DNA of 44,809 nucleotides from DASVCS01 sp036381495 (GCA_036381495.1 DASVCS010000074.1:1-44809); one strand, 5' to 3'; numbered from the stretch's first letter, positions 24,835 through 34,585 are shown. The notes: a model not told the origin generated them from the sequence alone. A program made the numbers and translations.

Positions 24835-25746
24835 TCACCCCCCTCGGTACACCAGCTCCGCCAGGACCGTCCCGACGGCCTCCAATCCGTGCGGCGCCGT
24901 GTTCTCGACATCGTCCTCCACCGTGTGCCATTGCCGGTAGTCGAAGTCGATGATGTCGATCGTCCGGATCCCGGCCTCGTTGAGCGGGATGTGGTCATCC
25001 AGCGCCGCGATCCCGGAGCGCTTCGGGAAAAAGCGGCCGAGGTCCAGATCTTCGGCGAGCCGCCAGACGCGCGCGACGACCTCCGGCGCGTACTGATTCG
25101 AGTAGGGCTCGACCGGGAAGGCCGGGTTCCGGTCTCCGACCATGTCGACCAGCACGCCGTAGAGCGGACGGTAGCCGGCCGGCAGGTTCGCGGCGAAATA
25201 CTTGGCGCCCAGATACATCTCGCCGGGTGCGTAGTCCTCGCCGTCGGTGAAGAGTAGGTCCACGCCGATCGGAGGGGAATGGCGAGAGAAGACATCCGCC
25301 AGTTCCATCAGGACGGCCGTGCCGCTCGCGCCGTCGTTGGCACCCGGAATCGGCTGGTTCCGGCGGTCCGCATCGGGATCCTGGTCGGCGATGGGGCGGG
25401 TGTCCCAGTGGGTGATGAGGAGGACGCGGGCGGAGGTGTCCGGCTGGAAGCGTGCGAAGACGTTGGTGAGCCGGACGGTGTCACCGTCGCTCGTCGTGTG
25501 GGTGAAGGGCTGGAGCACGACGGTGTCGGCGCGTTCGCGCAGGTAGGCCGTCATCCATTCGAGTTGGGCCTGGTGGCCGGGGGATCCGGGGACGCGGGGT
25601 CCGAAGGCGACCTGTCGTTCGAGGAGCGCGTATGCGCTCGAGTCCTGGAATCCCGGCTCGGGCGTGGCGCGGACGGCGGGGCCGCCGTCGCGGTCGGCGC
25701 AGCCGAAGGCGGCGAGGAGGAGGCCGGCGGCGAGGAGGCGCTTCAC
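24835..25746 (-). CDS. Glutaminyl-peptide cyclotransferase (M28-fold type II QC), lipoprotein
   Basis: 303 residues. Signal with lipobox-like AAFGC (Cys16). The M28 metal-binding fold is clear and carries glutaminyl-cyclase features: HWDTRPIADQDPD, GANDGASG (Asp138), FTDGEDY (Glu170/Asp171), DMVGDRNPAFP (Asp201) and QWHTVEDDVEN (His274), the last two closely like the animal and Porphyromonas-type enzymes. It would convert N-terminal Gln of exported proteins to pyroglutamate in the periplasm. A plain aminopeptidase is the alternative, but the single-zinc pattern and WHT-x-ED-D favour QC. The GTG start overlaps the sprA stop (GTGA), so it is translated together with sprA. Confidence 0.8.
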   Translation of the reverse strand: MKRLLAAGLLLAAFGCADRDGGPAVRATPEPGFQDSSAYALLERQVAFGPRVPGSPGHQAQLEWMTAYLRERADTVVLQPFTHTTSDGDTVRLTNVFARFQPDTSARVLLITHWDTRPIADQDPDADRRNQPIPGANDGASGTAVLMELADVFSRHSPPIGVDLLFTDGEDYAPGEMYLGAKYFAANLPAGYRPLYGVLVDMVGDRNPAFPVEPYSNQYAPEVVARVWRLAEDLDLGRFFPKRSGIAALDDHIPLNEAGIRTIDIIDFDYRQWHTVEDDVENTAPHGLEAVGTVLAELVYRGG

Positions 25747-28700
25747 CGGGCGCCTCCGGGGAGGGTTCCGGCCGAGAAGTCGAACTCGCCGAAGAGGCCG
25801 AGCTGGAACTGGCTGGAGCCGGAACGGATGCCGATCGCGCTGCGGCGGTCGTTGTAGCTCATCTGGAACCCCACGTTGAGTTGAGAGATGATCGTCTCCA
25901 GCGTCAGACTGAGCTGGCGATCGAGCAGATCCACGAACGGAATACACGGTGCGGGTTCCGGCGTGCCTCCGCGGCGGCGGCAGGCCTCGCGGGCCTGGAA
26001 GCCGTAGCGCAGCGAGGCGTTGATGATGCCGGGGATGCTCTCCCGCAGTGCATCGGGCGCGCGGAAGCTTCCGCCGAGCTGGATCGCGTGCTGCTGGCCG
26101 CTGCCCTCCGTCGTGCCGGTCGGATCGGTGCCGGATTCGCGGGAGAAGAGCCCGGTGTAGGAGGCGCTGATCCCGTTGGCGAGACCCACCGTGAGCTGGA
26201 GCGGGATGGCGGTTTCGTCGCTCGCCCGTTCCTGTCCGTCGATCCCGCCGAAGATACTGCGGTCGGCCTCGGCGCGGTAGCCGATGCTGGCGGAGCCGTG
26301 GGCGATGGCGGCGCGGAGGGGTCGTGGGAGCGGGAGGTCGACCCACGCGAGACGCAGGTCGGGCCAGGCGCGCTCGACGACGGCGCGGCGGCCGCCGAGC
26401 AGGGCGAGGACCTCGGACTCGCCCTCGGCGTAAGCCGCTTCGAAGCCGGTGCCGAACGGCAGCCGCAGCGAAGTCCGGGCGCGGAACGCGTCGCGGGCGA
26501 TGACGGTGGCGGCGGTGTCGCCGTCGATGATGCGGAAGCGGTCGAAGTCGCCGAGGCCGAGCTGGAACCCGGCGCCGGGGTCGACGGCCCGGCGTTCGAA
26601 GTGGGAGCCGAGCGCGTCCGTCCAGTTGAGGTCGATGGTCTCGACCGCGCGGCCGACGGTGTACAGCGCGCTGCGCACGGCGCCGGGCTCGGCCGACTCC
26701 GGGCCGGCGGCGGCGCGGACGAGCGCGGCGGGTTCGATGACGAGCGAGCGGGTGAGTTCGCGGTCGGCTCGGAGCGTGCGCTCGAGCACGGCGGTCGTGT
26801 CGCCGTGGGTGACGCGCGTCTCCCAGTACGAGGCGTTGCGGTCGCCGTGGAACGTCGCGGTGTAGCCCAGCCCCGGGCGGAGCCACGAGAGGATGCGTGG
26901 CCGGAACTCGAAGTCCGAGCGGAGCGTCCGGCGCGTCTCCCACCCGACGTCGATACCGGCCACGCGGTCGCGGGCGCGCTCGATCGCCTCGCGCGCGCCC
27001 GGCGTCGCGGCGGCCCGGTCGGCCGGGAGCAGGTCCCGCGTGCTCGCGAAGCTGAGCCCGGCGGTCAGCGAGGGGAACGGCCGGAACCCGATGCGCGCGC
27101 GGGTCTCGAGCCCCTCCCGCGGCGCGGCGATGGGCGCCACCGCGGCATCGGCGCCGGATGCCAGGATCCCGGCGTAGCGGAAGCTGCGGCGCTCCTCGCG
27201 GTCGTACGTCGCGTTGAAGGAGACGACGTCGGGCGTCCAGCGTAGCCGCGCATCGAGCAGGTCGCGGAAGAAGCCGCTGTGCTCGAGGGCGGCGGGCGCC
27301 AGGGCGCGGAGCACGCTCTCGACCGCGCCCGGCGTGATGTCCAGCTCGCGGGCGTCGGGGAGACGGAAATACCCGATGCCGCCCTGAAATCCCGTGTTCT
27401 CGTTGCGGGTCGTGATCGCGCGCGTCGCGCCGGACCGGTACTCGAAGTTCAGCGACGCGCCGTCCAGCAGCAATCCGGCCCAGGGATTGCCCGTCGGCGT
27501 GGACTTGCGCAGCGCCAGCCCGATCCGGCGCTGCACGGCGCCGGACTCGCGCAGCCCCGGGAGCCGGTCGGCGCGGACGTCGCTGCGGTCGAGGAAGGTC
27601 GGATCGACGCCGGCGCGCGTGTACGTCACCGAGAGCGGCGCATCCACCCCCCACCCGGCCGGGACGAGCCGCCCGAGCTGCAACGTCGCGTCCACGCCCA
27701 GGTCGCTGGTGGCCAGGTAGCCCGGTTCGCTCTCCGCCTGCCGGAACCGGGCGCCGCGGTTCGAATACGAGACCCGCGCGTCGAGGAAGTCGCCGGCCGC
27801 GATGCCCAGTTCGATGTGCCCCGCGAGCCCGGCGTCCGTCGCCGCGCCGCCCAGGCGCAGCTCATCGATCCAGACCTCGCCCGTGGCGGCCGTCGCCCCC
27901 GCGTTGTAGACCGAGAACCCGATCTCGCGCACGGCGGCCAGGTTCGGCGCCCGCGCGCGGTCTTCGAGTACGACGGCGTAGGCGCTGTCCTCGCTCCACA
28001 CCACGACCGGCGTGCCCGGCGCCTGGTCGCCCGCGATCAGGAGTTGCTCGGCCTGTGCCCGTAGCGCGAACCAGCGCTCGAAATCGACGACGACCTCGGG
28101 CAGCCACGCCTCCGCGCCGACGGGACCGCCCCCCGTGGCAGCGTGCAACGTCGTCGTGTAGATGTAGCGGTTGCGTGCGTCCGTGCCGATGCTCAGGATC
28201 AGCCGTTCTCCGTCCGGCGCACCCCAGTTCCCCGCGCGAGGCAGCGCCCAGAACCGTAACTGGCGGTAATCGAGCAGGTTGCGCGGCCGTTGCGGGAATC
28301 GGTAGTACGCCTCCGCGCGGTCGCCCGGTTCGAGACCGTCGTAGGCCAGGCGCAGCGACTTCTCGTTGTACTCGACCGTGGTCCCGCCGAAGGCGCGGGT
28401 CGGATCCTGGAGCTGGTCCCTCACGCCCGGCGGCGGGGCATACGCCGCGCCATCCGTGATCCGGCTCACGGGGCCCACGCGGAAGCCCGTGATCCCCGCG
28501 CCCGCGCCCGCCGCGTCGCCGAACGCGCCCGCGAGGATCCCGTGCACGTCGCGCTTGGTCCAACGCGAGCCGATGATGCGCATTCGCGCGAGCGTCACGT
28601 CCGCCCCGCCACCCCCCTCCGGCAGCCCCGCCACGGTCAGGCGAAGGTGCTTGACGAAGCGCCACGCCGCCTCCGTCGCGCCACCCACCGCCACGCCGCC

Positions 28701-31700
28701 CGCACCGCGCAGCGGAATGCGGTAGAGACTGAACTGCGTGCCCGTGGCCTCGGGGCCGCGCACCCGGTACGGCGATGCGGCATCGAGCCGGACGACGTAG
28801 CGGAAGTACGCGCCATCGGTCCCATCCAGGACGCCGTTGCCGTCCAGGTCCTCCGTGTCCACCCGCCCGTTGCCGCGCGCGCAGTTCGCGCGCGGGTCGC
28901 CGAGCGGGTACGATTGCTGGGCGGGCGCGGCGCGGCACGCGCGGTTCCAGAGGCCGAGCGAGTCCAGTGCCGGCCCCCAGATCTCGTGCTCCGCGATCCG
29001 CGCCTCCTCATCCAGGATCCCCTCCCCCCACGGACGCCCGTTCGGGTATTGGCCGGTGGTCAGGCCGTTGCCGTCGAAATAGAACGCATCCTCGCTCACG
29101 ACGCCGATGTCGAAGATGAGGGCGAGCTCCTGCCCGGGATCCGCGGCGGCGTAGAATTCGAGGTACTCGCTCCGGCTCATGTCGCGGCCCGTGGTGCCGA
29201 GCACCGTGGTGACGGCGCGCCAGCGCCGCGTGCCGGGCGGCGTCCCGCCGTCGCCGAACGAGAGGTAGAGCACCGGTTCGGTCCGCTGCGCGCCGGCCAC
29301 GTTGATCTGCTGGTCGATCTGGCGTGGCAGCAGCGGCCCGGCCACGCGGCCGCCAGGGTCCAGCAGGTCGTCCTGCCAGACGAGCGTCGTCGCGGTCGAG
29401 GCATCGAGCGGGACAGGGAGCACGTCGGTCGCGCCCACGGGATCGCCCGGCCGCGAGCCGAGCCGCCAGAGCGTGCGGTCGAGGCCGACGGAGAACGCGT
29501 CGCTCGCCTCGAAGTCGTCCAGGAACGTCGCGCCCTCGCGGTTCGGATTCGGCATCGACGTGGCCAGCTCGCCGGCCACGTGGATCCGGGACGGCGCAGC
29601 CTTCGCATCCGCTCCCTCCGGCGCGCCCGGCAGCGCGGCGACCGCGCGGTCGAGCCAGTCGGCGCCGAACGCGATGTCGCCGCTCGCGCCGCCGAGCAGG
29701 ATCGACGACGGCTCGAGGCCGAGCTGCGGCCGGCTCACGATCGAGCGCTCCGCCTGGTACAGCCCCACCAGGTTCAGCTCGCCGTGCGTGCCGAGGTGCA
29801 GCGTGGTGCTCAGGCCGAACAGCGACCGCGGCGTGATCCGGAACGCCGCCTGCTGCTCCCACGTGGCGCGGATCTCCGCATTCGGGTTCGCACCGAACAC
29901 CTGCTCCGGATGCATCAGCGTGACCTGGCCCAACTCGTAATCGATGGCGTAGTCGACGCCGCGCTCGAGCACCCGCCCATCCACGGTCACGCGCTCGCTC
30001 CCCTCGCGGATCCCGAACGCGCCGAGGTTGAACGACGAGACCAGCCCCTCGACGCGGACACGGTAGCTGAAGTTCAGCCGAAACCGCGTGCTGCTCGAGC
30101 GGATCACGGGATCCGGCTCGTCGTAGATGGCCAGGTTCGCGTCGGCGCCGAGCACGGCCTGCGCGTCGGCGGCGGAGAGCGACGCGCTCGGCACCGGCGG
30201 CGGCTCCGCGAACGGGCGGAGCGTCGGGAACACGACGTAGGTGCCGCCGAACCGAGGATCGCCCGGAAGCCCGCCGAATTCCGCACCGCCCGGCTGGAAC
30301 ACGCGCGCCTCGTCCAACGCCTCCTCCGGCGCCTCCTCATCCAGGCCGAACAGCTTCAGAAACGAGATCGAACGGCCGAACGCCTCCCGGTACGTCACGC
30401 CCGCCGCGGCCTCACCGAGCGAGATGTCCAGCTCGATGCTGGCGGGATCCACGCCGCTCGAGCCGTCCAGCCGGTAGACCTGGTGCATCTCGTAGTCCCA
30501 CGTGGACCGGCCCGGCTGGTGGATGGTCTCCGGACCACGCACGAGCCGCAGCGTCGGCGTCGTCCCCGCCGGCGCGAGCTCCGGATCCAGCGTCCCGACC
30601 ACGGCGCCCGCCTCCGTGGTGTACGCCACCGCCAGCGCCTCGTCCGGACGCAACGGCGAGCGCAGCATGAGCCAGAGACCACTGGCGTGCACCAGGTAGT
30701 CCTCGCCCGGCACCAGCCGCCGGAACCGGCCGCTGTGCCGGAGCACACCGTCCGGGCCCACCGCCTCCGCCAGGAAGTAGCCGAGCTGCGCCTGTTGCTG
30801 CGGGTTCACCAGCGACGGCCGCTCGTCGCGGAAGACCTGGATCACGCCACCCCGCGCCGGCCTGAGCGCCGCCGGCGCGTCCTCGGCGGCCAGCCCCAGC
30901 ACGTCGATGTGCGGCGCGCCCGCGAGTTGCGCCGGATCGACCAGGAAGAAGAATTGCGCCTGCGCGTAATCGGCGTCATCGAGGACCACGCGCGCGTCCT
31001 GGACCAGGCCCTGCGTGGCACCGGTGCCACCCAGGCGGAATTCGCGCGTGGCTACATCACCCTTCTGTTGCGCCCATACCGCCTGGAAGTCGAGTGGGCC
31101 GATACCGCCCGTGGCCTTGAAACCGAAGTTGCCGCCGGGCACGCCGCGGGTCAGGTAGCGCGAGGGCGGGAGGCGGATCGAGACGTCGCCCAGTTCGACG
31201 CGCTGGAGGACCTCGCCTTCGAGGCCCTGGTAATACACGTTGATGTTGTTGGTGGCGTCGAACTCGCGACGCTGGTCGTAGTCGACATCGATGTGGATGC
31301 GGTCCGAGACGGTCCCGGCCACCTGGACGCCGAACTGGATGTCGGGCTTGAGGAGCGGGAAGAGTGTAGGGTTGCAGTTGAGCTGGAGCACGGGGTCGCA
31401 CGGCTCGTAGCGGGTCCACGCGCCGCCGAGCTCGGCGCGGCCGAAGACGCGCAGGCCGAGGTCGGCGAACTCGGCGATGACGTCGGGGAGCACGACTTCG
31501 GGTGGGCCGGCGTCCACGGCGAGGCGTCCGGGTGCGCGGGCGGCGCGCGGCGCGCCGGGGCGGAGCGCGAGCCAGTACTCGCGGCGCTGCCGCGCGAGGC
31601 GCGCGCGCAGTGTATCGGCCCAGCGCGCGGCCCAGGGGGCGAAGCGGGGTCCGGGCGGGAGTGCGTCGGCGGCCGGCGGCGGATCGAACGAGACGGTGAA

Positions 31701-31865
31701 CGGCAGCGGCAGCGAGGCGAGCCCGAGGCGCAGGACGTCGGCGGTATCGGAGCGCGCCGGCTGCGGCAACAGGCGGAGCGTATCGTGCGGGTGCCGGCCA
31801 TCCTGCGCGCGGAGCGGCGCGGCGGCGAGGAGGAGCGCAGGGACGATGAACCGGCAGTGGCGCAT
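25743..31865 (-). CDS. sprA: SprA/Sov-like giant outer-membrane beta-barrel (type IX secretion translocon family)
   Basis: 2040 residues with a signal peptide cleaved at PLRA|QDGR. Sequence blocks characteristic of SprA are visible: the N-terminal ELGDVSIRLPPSRYLTRGVPG with GNFGFKATGGIGPLDFQAV, an SprA-type DYEMHQVYRLDGSSG block, the Asp/Asn-rich RVDTEDLDGNGVLDG segment, and EYNEKSLRLAYDGLEPGD followed by RNLLDYRQLRFWA. The long C-terminal part is alternating amphipathic strands, as expected for a very large barrel. In Bacteroidota this protein is the outer-membrane pore of type IX secretion and gliding. Partners such as GldKLMN or PorV are not in this window. It is first in the operon with QC, ComEA-like and pilBTC. 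Confidence 0.84.
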   Translation of the reverse strand: MRHCRFIVPALLLAAAPLRAQDGRHPHDTLRLLPQPARSDTADVLRLGLASLPLPFTVSFDPPPAADALPPGPRFAPWAARWADTLRARLARQRREYWLALRPGAPRAARAPGRLAVDAGPPEVVLPDVIAEFADLGLRVFGRAELGGAWTRYEPCDPVLQLNCNPTLFPLLKPDIQFGVQVAGTVSDRIHIDVDYDQRREFDATNNINVYYQGLEGEVLQRVELGDVSIRLPPSRYLTRGVPGGNFGFKATGGIGPLDFQAVWAQQKGDVATREFRLGGTGATQGLVQDARVVLDDADYAQAQFFFLVDPAQLAGAPHIDVLGLAAEDAPAALRPARGGVIQVFRDERPSLVNPQQQAQLGYFLAEAVGPDGVLRHSGRFRRLVPGEDYLVHASGLWLMLRSPLRPDEALAVAYTTEAGAVVGTLDPELAPAGTTPTLRLVRGPETIHQPGRSTWDYEMHQVYRLDGSSGVDPASIELDISLGEAAAGVTYREAFGRSISFLKLFGLDEEAPEEALDEARVFQPGGAEFGGLPGDPRFGGTYVVFPTLRPFAEPPPVPSASLSAADAQAVLGADANLAIYDEPDPVIRSSSTRFRLNFSYRVRVEGLVSSFNLGAFGIREGSERVTVDGRVLERGVDYAIDYELGQVTLMHPEQVFGANPNAEIRATWEQQAAFRITPRSLFGLSTTLHLGTHGELNLVGLYQAERSIVSRPQLGLEPSSILLGGASGDIAFGADWLDRAVAALPGAPEGADAKAAPSRIHVAGELATSMPNPNREGATFLDDFEASDAFSVGLDRTLWRLGSRPGDPVGATDVLPVPLDASTATTLVWQDDLLDPGGRVAGPLLPRQIDQQINVAGAQRTEPVLYLSFGDGGTPPGTRRWRAVTTVLGTTGRDMSRSEYLEFYAAADPGQELALIFDIGVVSEDAFYFDGNGLTTGQYPNGRPWGEGILDEEARIAEHEIWGPALDSLGLWNRACRAAPAQQSYPLGDPRANCARGNGRVDTEDLDGNGVLDGTDGAYFRYVVRLDAASPYRVRGPEATGTQFSLYRIPLRGAGGVAVGGATEAAWRFVKHLRLTVAGLPEGGGGADVTLARMRIIGSRWTKRDVHGILAGAFGDAAGAGAGITGFRVGPVSRITDGAAYAPPPGVRDQLQDPTRAFGGTTVEYNEKSLRLAYDGLEPGDRAEAYYRFPQRPRNLLDYRQLRFWALPRAGNWGAPDGERLILSIGTDARNRYIYTTTLHAATGGGPVGAEAWLPEVVVDFERWFALRAQAEQLLIAGDQAPGTPVVVWSEDSAYAVVLEDRARAPNLAAVREIGFSVYNAGATAATGEVWIDELRLGGAATDAGLAGHIELGIAAGDFLDARVSYSNRGARFRQAESEPGYLATSDLGVDATLQLGRLVPAGWGVDAPLSVTYTRAGVDPTFLDRSDVRADRLPGLRESGAVQRRIGLALRKSTPTGNPWAGLLLDGASLNFEYRSGATRAITTRNENTGFQGGIGYFRLPDARELDITPGAVESVLRALAPAALEHSGFFRDLLDARLRWTPDVVSFNATYDREERRSFRYAGILASGADAAVAPIAAPREGLETRARIGFRPFPSLTAGLSFASTRDLLPADRAAATPGAREAIERARDRVAGIDVGWETRRTLRSDFEFRPRILSWLRPGLGYTATFHGDRNASYWETRVTHGDTTAVLERTLRADRELTRSLVIEPAALVRAAAGPESAEPGAVRSALYTVGRAVETIDLNWTDALGSHFERRAVDPGAGFQLGLGDFDRFRIIDGDTAATVIARDAFRARTSLRLPFGTGFEAAYAEGESEVLALLGGRRAVVERAWPDLRLAWVDLPLPRPLRAAIAHGSASIGYRAEADRSIFGGIDGQERASDETAIPLQLTVGLANGISASYTGLFSRESGTDPTGTTEGSGQQHAIQLGGSFRAPDALRESIPGIINASLRYGFQAREACRRRGGTPEPAPCIPFVDLLDRQLSLTLETIISQLNVGFQMSYNDRRSAIGIRSGSSQFQLGLFGEFDFSAGTLPGGAR

Positions 31866-31941
31866 GCCATTTCCCGGTCCCCGCGGACGGGCACCGGCGG
31901 ACTCGGGGAGACACCCTTCCGCGACGTCGCGCGGGTGTGGG

Positions 31942-31970
31942 GTTGTCGCGGCGCGGCACCGAAAATATAA
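31942..31970 (+). promoter_or_regulatory. Sigma-70 promoter of lptF-lptG
   Basis: TTGTCG (31942-31947), 17-bp spacer, perfect TATAAT (31965-31970). Start predicted near 31977, about 72 nt before the lptF ATG. It overlaps the divergent sprA promoter. Confidence 0.7.
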
Positions 31971-31992
31971 TCAGCGGCTCCACGCTCCTCAA
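31963..31992 (-). promoter_or_regulatory. Probable sigma-70 promoter of the sprA operon
   Basis: On the minus strand TTGAGG (plus 31987-31992), 18-bp spacer and TATATT (31963-31968), using the same AT-rich patch as the lptF -10 box. The leader to the sprA ATG would be about 90 nt. Occupation of one promoter should exclude the other. Confidence 0.5.
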
Positions 31993-32048
31993 CCGAGTGT
32001 CGGCGTGGGTCGCGGCACGCGCGAGGTCGAGGAGAGTACGAAGGACGC

Positions 32049-33509
32049 ATGCGCATCCTGACGCGGTACATCCTGCGGGCCCACATCGCCCCGTTCTTCT
32101 TCTCGTTGAGCGTCCTGACCGCGCTCCTGCTGATCAACACGGTCGCGCGCCGCTTCGAGTCGCTTGCCGGCAAGGGGCTCGAGGCCTCGGTCGTCTTCGA
32201 TGTCCTGGTCCTCTCGATCCCCTACACGCTCGCGCTGACGTTCCCGATGTCCGTGCTCGTCGCGGTGCTCTACGTCTTCAGCCAGTTGGCGGCGGACAAC
32301 GAGATCGCGGCGCTGAAGGCGAGCGGCGTGAACCTGGCGCGGCTGCTCGCGCCGCTGATCGTCGTCTCCGTACTGCTGGCCGGCATCATGGTCTGGTTCA
32401 ACGACCGGGTGCTCCCCGAGGCGAACCACCAGCTCCGCGGGCTCCTGGTCGACATCGGACGCAAGAGCCCGACGCTGAAGTTCACGGAGCAGGTCATCAA
32501 CGAGATCCACACCGACGAGGGTTTTCGCGCCCGCTACTTCCTCCAGGCGGCGCGGATCGAATCCGCGACGAACCGGTTGTACGACATCGTGATCTACGAC
32601 CTCAGCGAGGCGGAAAGCGAACGCACGATCTACGCGGACAGCGGGCGGATGGCGTTCGACCGCGGCAGGACCGACCTCTACCTGACGCTCTTCGACGGCT
32701 GGATCCACGAGCAGGACCGCGACGATCCCGAACGGTTCTTCCGCCTCTTCTTCGACCGGCAGGTCATCCGCATGGCCGGCGTCGGCGACCAACTCGAGCG
32801 CACGGAGGGCATCGAGAGCCGTGGCGACCGCGAAATGTCGATCGCGATGCTCACCAGCGAGGTCGAGGAGCGACGCACGCAGCTCGGCGAGGTCCGCGAC
32901 GAGGCCCGCCAGGAGGTCGTCTCGACCGTACGACGGATCCTGCGCGGCCCGGGCGGCGGCGATGAGGCCGGCATCACCGTCGACACGCGGATCGACCCGC
33001 ACGACCGGCTCGACGCGCATGACGGCCCCGATCTCGGGCCGTTCCCCCGCTCCGCGGACGTCGTCGTGCGGCGCCTGACCGGCCAGCTCCACTCGCTGGC
33101 CGCGCGCGCCCGCGTGCTCCAGCAAGGCGTCAACCAGTACCGCGTCGAGATCCACAAGAAGTACGCGATCCCGTTCGCCTGCATCGTCTTCGTCCTGATC
33201 GGCGCCCCCCTTGCGCTTCGCTTCCCGCGCGGCGGCGTCGGCATGGTCATCGTCTCCTCACTGGTCATCTTCTCGATCTACTGGATGGGGCTGACGGGCG
33301 GTGAGCAGCTCGGCGACAAGGGGATGATCTCGCCGATGTGGGGGATGTGGGCCGTGAACGTCGTCTTCCTGGCCCTCGGCATCCACGCGATGTGGCGAGT
33401 CGGCCGCGAGGTGGGGACGGCTCGCAGCGGAGGCTGGAGCGACGTCTTCACCGGTTTGCGTGCGATCCCCGGGCGCTGGTTCGCAAGGCGACGCAAAGGT
33501 GGTGGGTGA
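32049..33509 (+). CDS. lptF: LPS export permease LptF
   Basis: 486 residues, YjgP/YjgQ family. Three N-terminal transmembrane helices (ILRAHIAPFFFSLSVLTALL onward), a periplasmic beta-jellyroll (about 125-250), then three C-terminal helices ending near residue 460. With LptG and LptB it pulls lipopolysaccharide out of the inner membrane. It is about 120 residues longer than the Escherichia protein, because of a charged helical insertion (about 255-375) between the jellyroll and the fourth helix; this is common in non-proteobacterial homologues. AAGGA precedes the ATG. Confidence 0.9.
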   Translation: MRILTRYILRAHIAPFFFSLSVLTALLLINTVARRFESLAGKGLEASVVFDVLVLSIPYTLALTFPMSVLVAVLYVFSQLAADNEIAALKASGVNLARLLAPLIVVSVLLAGIMVWFNDRVLPEANHQLRGLLVDIGRKSPTLKFTEQVINEIHTDEGFRARYFLQAARIESATNRLYDIVIYDLSEAESERTIYADSGRMAFDRGRTDLYLTLFDGWIHEQDRDDPERFFRLFFDRQVIRMAGVGDQLERTEGIESRGDREMSIAMLTSEVEERRTQLGEVRDEARQEVVSTVRRILRGPGGGDEAGITVDTRIDPHDRLDAHDGPDLGPFPRSADVVVRRLTGQLHSLAARARVLQQGVNQYRVEIHKKYAIPFACIVFVLIGAPLALRFPRGGVGMVIVSSLVIFSIYWMGLTGGEQLGDKGMISPMWGMWAVNVVFLALGIHAMWRVGREVGTARSGGWSDVFTGLRAIPGRWFARRRKGGG

Positions 33510-34585
33510 TGCGCATCCGCCTCCTCGACCGCTACGTCGCCCGCGAGTTCGCGCGACTGTTCCTCCTCTTCGTGATCTCGGCGCCGGTGCTGTTCATCCT
33601 GGGCGACGTGATGGACAACCTGGACAAGCACATGGCGCGCGGGTTGACCGTCGGGCAGGTCGCGCTCAGCTACGTGTACCAGACGCCGCTCTTCGCGCTG
33701 TATTCGCTGCCCGTCGCATCGCTGATCGCGACGGTCTTCACCGTCAGCAATATGACGCGGCACTTCGAGCTCTCCGCGGCGAAGGCGGGTGGGATCAGCT
33801 TCTTCCGGCTGTTCGCGCCGCTGCCGGTGCTGGGAGTGATACTGACGCTGGTGGGGCTCGGGCTCTCCGAGCTGGTGCCGGTCACCAACCGGATGCGCGC
33901 GGAGGTGCTGGGCGAGCTGGAGCATTCCCGCTCGAGTCGCAACGATTTCGTCTACCGGGCGGCGGATGGGCGGGTGTTCGCGATCCGCAGGCTGGATGCG
34001 CGTCGCGGACGGATCATCGACGTCGTGATGGAACGCGAGGGCAACGAGCCGGAGGTCCCGAGCGCCAGCTTCGCGGCGGACCTGGGGCTCTACGAGAAGG
34101 GGGCGGGGTGGACGTTCCACAACGGCAGCCTCCGGCTCTTCCACGGCCGCGGCGAGGAGCGGCTGTTCACGTTCAAGACGCTGCACCCGATCGGCTTCAC
34201 GGAGACGCCGGAGGAACTGCTCGCCGAGCCCCGTGAGCCGGAAGAGATGGGGTACGCCGAACTCGGCAGGTTCATCGACATCATCCGCCGCTCGGGCGGG
34301 CGGCCGCTCGAGTTGATGGTGAAGCGGGAGCAGAAGCTCGCGATTCCCGCGGCCACGCTGGTCATCATCCTCTTCGCCATGCCGCTGGCCACCTCATCAA
34401 AGCGGGGCGGTTCGGCCTACGGCATCGGCGTGTCCCTTGCGATCACGATCTTCTACCTCATGCTCATCAGGGTCGCGGGCGCGATCGGGATCAGCGGCGC
34501 GATCCCGCCGGTCGTGGCCGCGTGGATCCCGAACGCACTGGTCGCCGCCGGCGCGGCGGGGCTGCTCGCGCGGATCAGGAGCTGA
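33509..34585 (+). CDS. lptG: LPS export permease LptG
   Basis: 358 residues, second YjgP/YjgQ paralogue with normal family length: three N-terminal transmembrane segments (ARLFLLFVISAPVLFILGDV ...), a central jellyroll (about 125-240) and three C-terminal segments. The ATG overlaps the last base of the lptF stop (TGATG), so the pair is translationally coupled and should form the LptFG heterodimer. Naming F versus G rests mainly on order and length. The 236 bp after the stop hold GGGAAC-type simple sequence and two palindromic repeats. Confidence 0.9.
   Translation: MRIRLLDRYVAREFARLFLLFVISAPVLFILGDVMDNLDKHMARGLTVGQVALSYVYQTPLFALYSLPVASLIATVFTVSNMTRHFELSAAKAGGISFFRLFAPLPVLGVILTLVGLGLSELVPVTNRMRAEVLGELEHSRSSRNDFVYRAADGRVFAIRRLDARRGRIIDVVMEREGNEPEVPSASFAADLGLYEKGAGWTFHNGSLRLFHGRGEERLFTFKTLHPIGFTETPEELLAEPREPEEMGYAELGRFIDIIRRSGGRPLELMVKREQKLAIPAATLVIILFAMPLATSSKRGGSAYGIGVSLAITIFYLMLIRVAGAIGISGAIPPVVAAWIPNALVAAGAAGLLARIRS

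Noticed and set aside
25747..27654. In-frame upstream extension of the glutaminyl cyclase gene
   Set aside because: It runs antiparallel in codon phase to sprA on the same strand, is Arg/Pro-rich nonsense, and the GTG at 25746 has the export signal and overlap expected of a real start.
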